Shown in pieces: positions 63,164 to 64,000 of a stretch of 64,000 nucleotides of DNA (its first letter is position 1; each line of letters begins with the position of its first letter). The stretch comes from Paraburkholderia sp. PGU19 (GTDB lineage Bacteria > Pseudomonadota > Gammaproteobacteria > Burkholderiales > Burkholderiaceae), in assembly GCF_013426915.1 (NCBI RefSeq), contig NZ_AP023180.1, positions 992,001 through 1,056,000 on the forward strand, written 5' to 3'. The notes beneath the pieces were generated by a model. It had not been told where the DNA came from, ran no database searches, and saw only the letters and a program-made list of their open reading frames with translations. Made by a program: the position numbers and the translations under genes.

Positions 63164-64000
63164 TCAGGCCGTCAGGTAATAGTCCCCAAATTGATCTCTT
63201 AGCTCGTTCTTGAGCACTTTGCCCGTTGCGCCAAGCGGAACGCTCTCGACGAACACCACGGCATCTGGCTTCCACCATCGGGCGATGCGTCCATCAAGGA
63301 AAGCCAGCAGTCCGTTGGCGTCCAGCTCGCTTCCCGGCTTCTTCACGATCAGCAGCAACGGCCGTTCGTCCCACTTCGCATGCCGCGCGGCAATGCAGAC
63401 GGCAGTCGTCACATCGGGGTGCAGGCACGCGACGTTTTCGATGTCGGTCGAACTGATCCATTCGCCGCCCGACTTGATGACGTCCTTGCTGCGATCGGTG
63501 ATCTGCATGAAGCCATCGGCGTCGATCCTTGCGATGTCGCCCGTCGGGAACCAGCCGTCGCGCAGCGGCGACCGGCCTTCGCTGCCAAAGTACTCCCGCG
63601 CGACCCACGGACCGCGCACCAGCAGATCGCCCGCCGCAACGCCGTCCCACGGCAACGCGTTACCTTCCGCGTCGACGATCTTCATGTCGATGCCGAACAC
63701 CGCGCGCCCCTGCTTCGCCTGCACTTCGTAACGCTTGCCGACAGGCAGCGAGAGCTGATGCGCCTTGAGACTGCAGACCGTGCCGACCGGGCTCAATTCC
63801 GTCATACCCCACGCATGCAGGACCTCGACGCGATGCGCTTCCCGGAATGCGGCCGTCATCGCGGTCGGACACGCCGCGCCGCCGACGATCGTGCGTCTCA
63901 TGCGCGAGAACGCGCCCTTGATCGCGTCGACGTGTGCGAGCAGTCCCTGCCAGACTGTCGGCACACCCGCCGACAACGTGACCTGTTCCGCTTCGATCAG
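63164..64000 (-). CDS. Acyl-CoA ligase (AMP-binding), C-terminal part (5' end outside window)
   Basis: The last 279 codons of an acyl-adenylate-forming enzyme. Visible: VGGAACPTAM, HAWGMTELSPVGTV (A5), GWFPTGDIARIDADGFMQITDRSKDVIKSGGEWIS (A7-A8 including the hinge) and the catalytic C-terminal lysine in GATGKVLKNEL (A10). It is similar to medium-chain FadD/AlkK-type or DmdB-type ligases that activate fatty or aromatic acids with CoA and ATP. The 5' part lies beyond the right edge, so the substrate pocket cannot be assessed. Confidence 0.9.
   Translation of the reverse strand: MIEAEQVTLSAGVPTVWQGLLAHVDAIKGAFSRMRRTIVGGAACPTAMTAAFREAHRVEVLHAWGMTELSPVGTVCSLKAHQLSLPVGKRYEVQAKQGRAVFGIDMKIVDAEGNALPWDGVAAGDLLVRGPWVAREYFGSEGRSPLRDGWFPTGDIARIDADGFMQITDRSKDVIKSGGEWISSTDIENVACLHPDVTTAVCIAARHAKWDERPLLLIVKKPGSELDANGLLAFLDGRIARWWKPDAVVFVESVPLGATGKVLKNELRDQFGDYYLTA

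Noticed and set aside
1..64000. CRISPR array, rRNA, tRNA or prophage
   Set aside because: No regularly spaced repeats, no rRNA/tRNA-like sequence, and no phage structural or integrase gene was recognised.

Overview
The window is about 62% GC, densely coded and has no rRNA or tRNA gene that I can see. Its gene families (trimeric OmpC-type porin, DUF3300/DUF2950 pair, NodT-type outer-membrane lipoprotein, FCD-type GntR and MocR regulators, BON and SYLF proteins) fit a Burkholderiaceae betaproteobacterium, most likely Paraburkholderia or Caballeronia. Genus is inferred from gene content only.

Layout. 1-3.0 kb: end of an amino-acid binding protein, a GntR regulator, two gene remnants joined back to back (gntR 3' part and MmgE/PrpD 3' part) and a small exported protein. 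3.0-5.2 kb: a long palindromic intergenic repeat whose right arm is split by a single-ORF IS66-family element with perfect ends and an 8-bp target duplication. 5.2-10.4 kb: a coupled two-gene locus, a SIR2-like/TIR protein followed by a large membrane-anchored STAND NTPase with WD40 repeats. It looks like an immune (anti-phage) system and is the most interesting part of the window. 10.9-16.9 kb: a catabolic operon (aminotransferase, signal-less binding protein, PhzF, aldehyde dehydrogenase) with a divergent MocR regulator. 17-25 kb: SYLF lipid-binding protein, VIT/CCC1-like protein, a short CPA2 antiporter, then a tripartite efflux operon with an AI-2E family protein. 25.7-37.1 kb: small proteins, a MOSC/ferredoxin-reductase fusion, aldo/keto reductase, YbdK, a mechanosensitive channel and three outer-membrane beta-barrels. 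37.5-45.3 kb: two DUF3300 paralogues, a DUF2950 protein, and a binding protein paired with an ion-transporter-superfamily permease. 45.3-57.0 kb: an arginine/polyamine island. 57-64 kb: a lipoprotein, an EAL phosphodiesterase beside a GGDEF cyclase, a BON protein, a porin and the end of an acyl-CoA ligase.

How genes work together. arcA-arcB-arcC turn arginine into ornithine, ammonia, CO2 and ATP. On the other strand an ornithine decarboxylase, an ornithine/putrescine-type antiporter carrying a fused periplasmic binding domain, and an arginine decarboxylase would consume ornithine and arginine, take up protons and export the polyamine. The island would supply energy and acid resistance under oxygen limitation or low pH. 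The envelope and stress genes of the middle region fit the same lifestyle, and three copies of an ATTGGAC-type palindrome lie upstream of its membrane-protein genes.

Data quality. Nine coding frames in six genes (gntR, tnpC, the STAND gene four times, a beta-barrel gene, the ornithine decarboxylase, the porin) are each broken by exactly one missing base inside or beside a homopolymer. Adding one base back restores full-length, family-typical proteins every time. I therefore read these as likely sequence undercalls, not true pseudogenes, and annotate the genes across the breaks.
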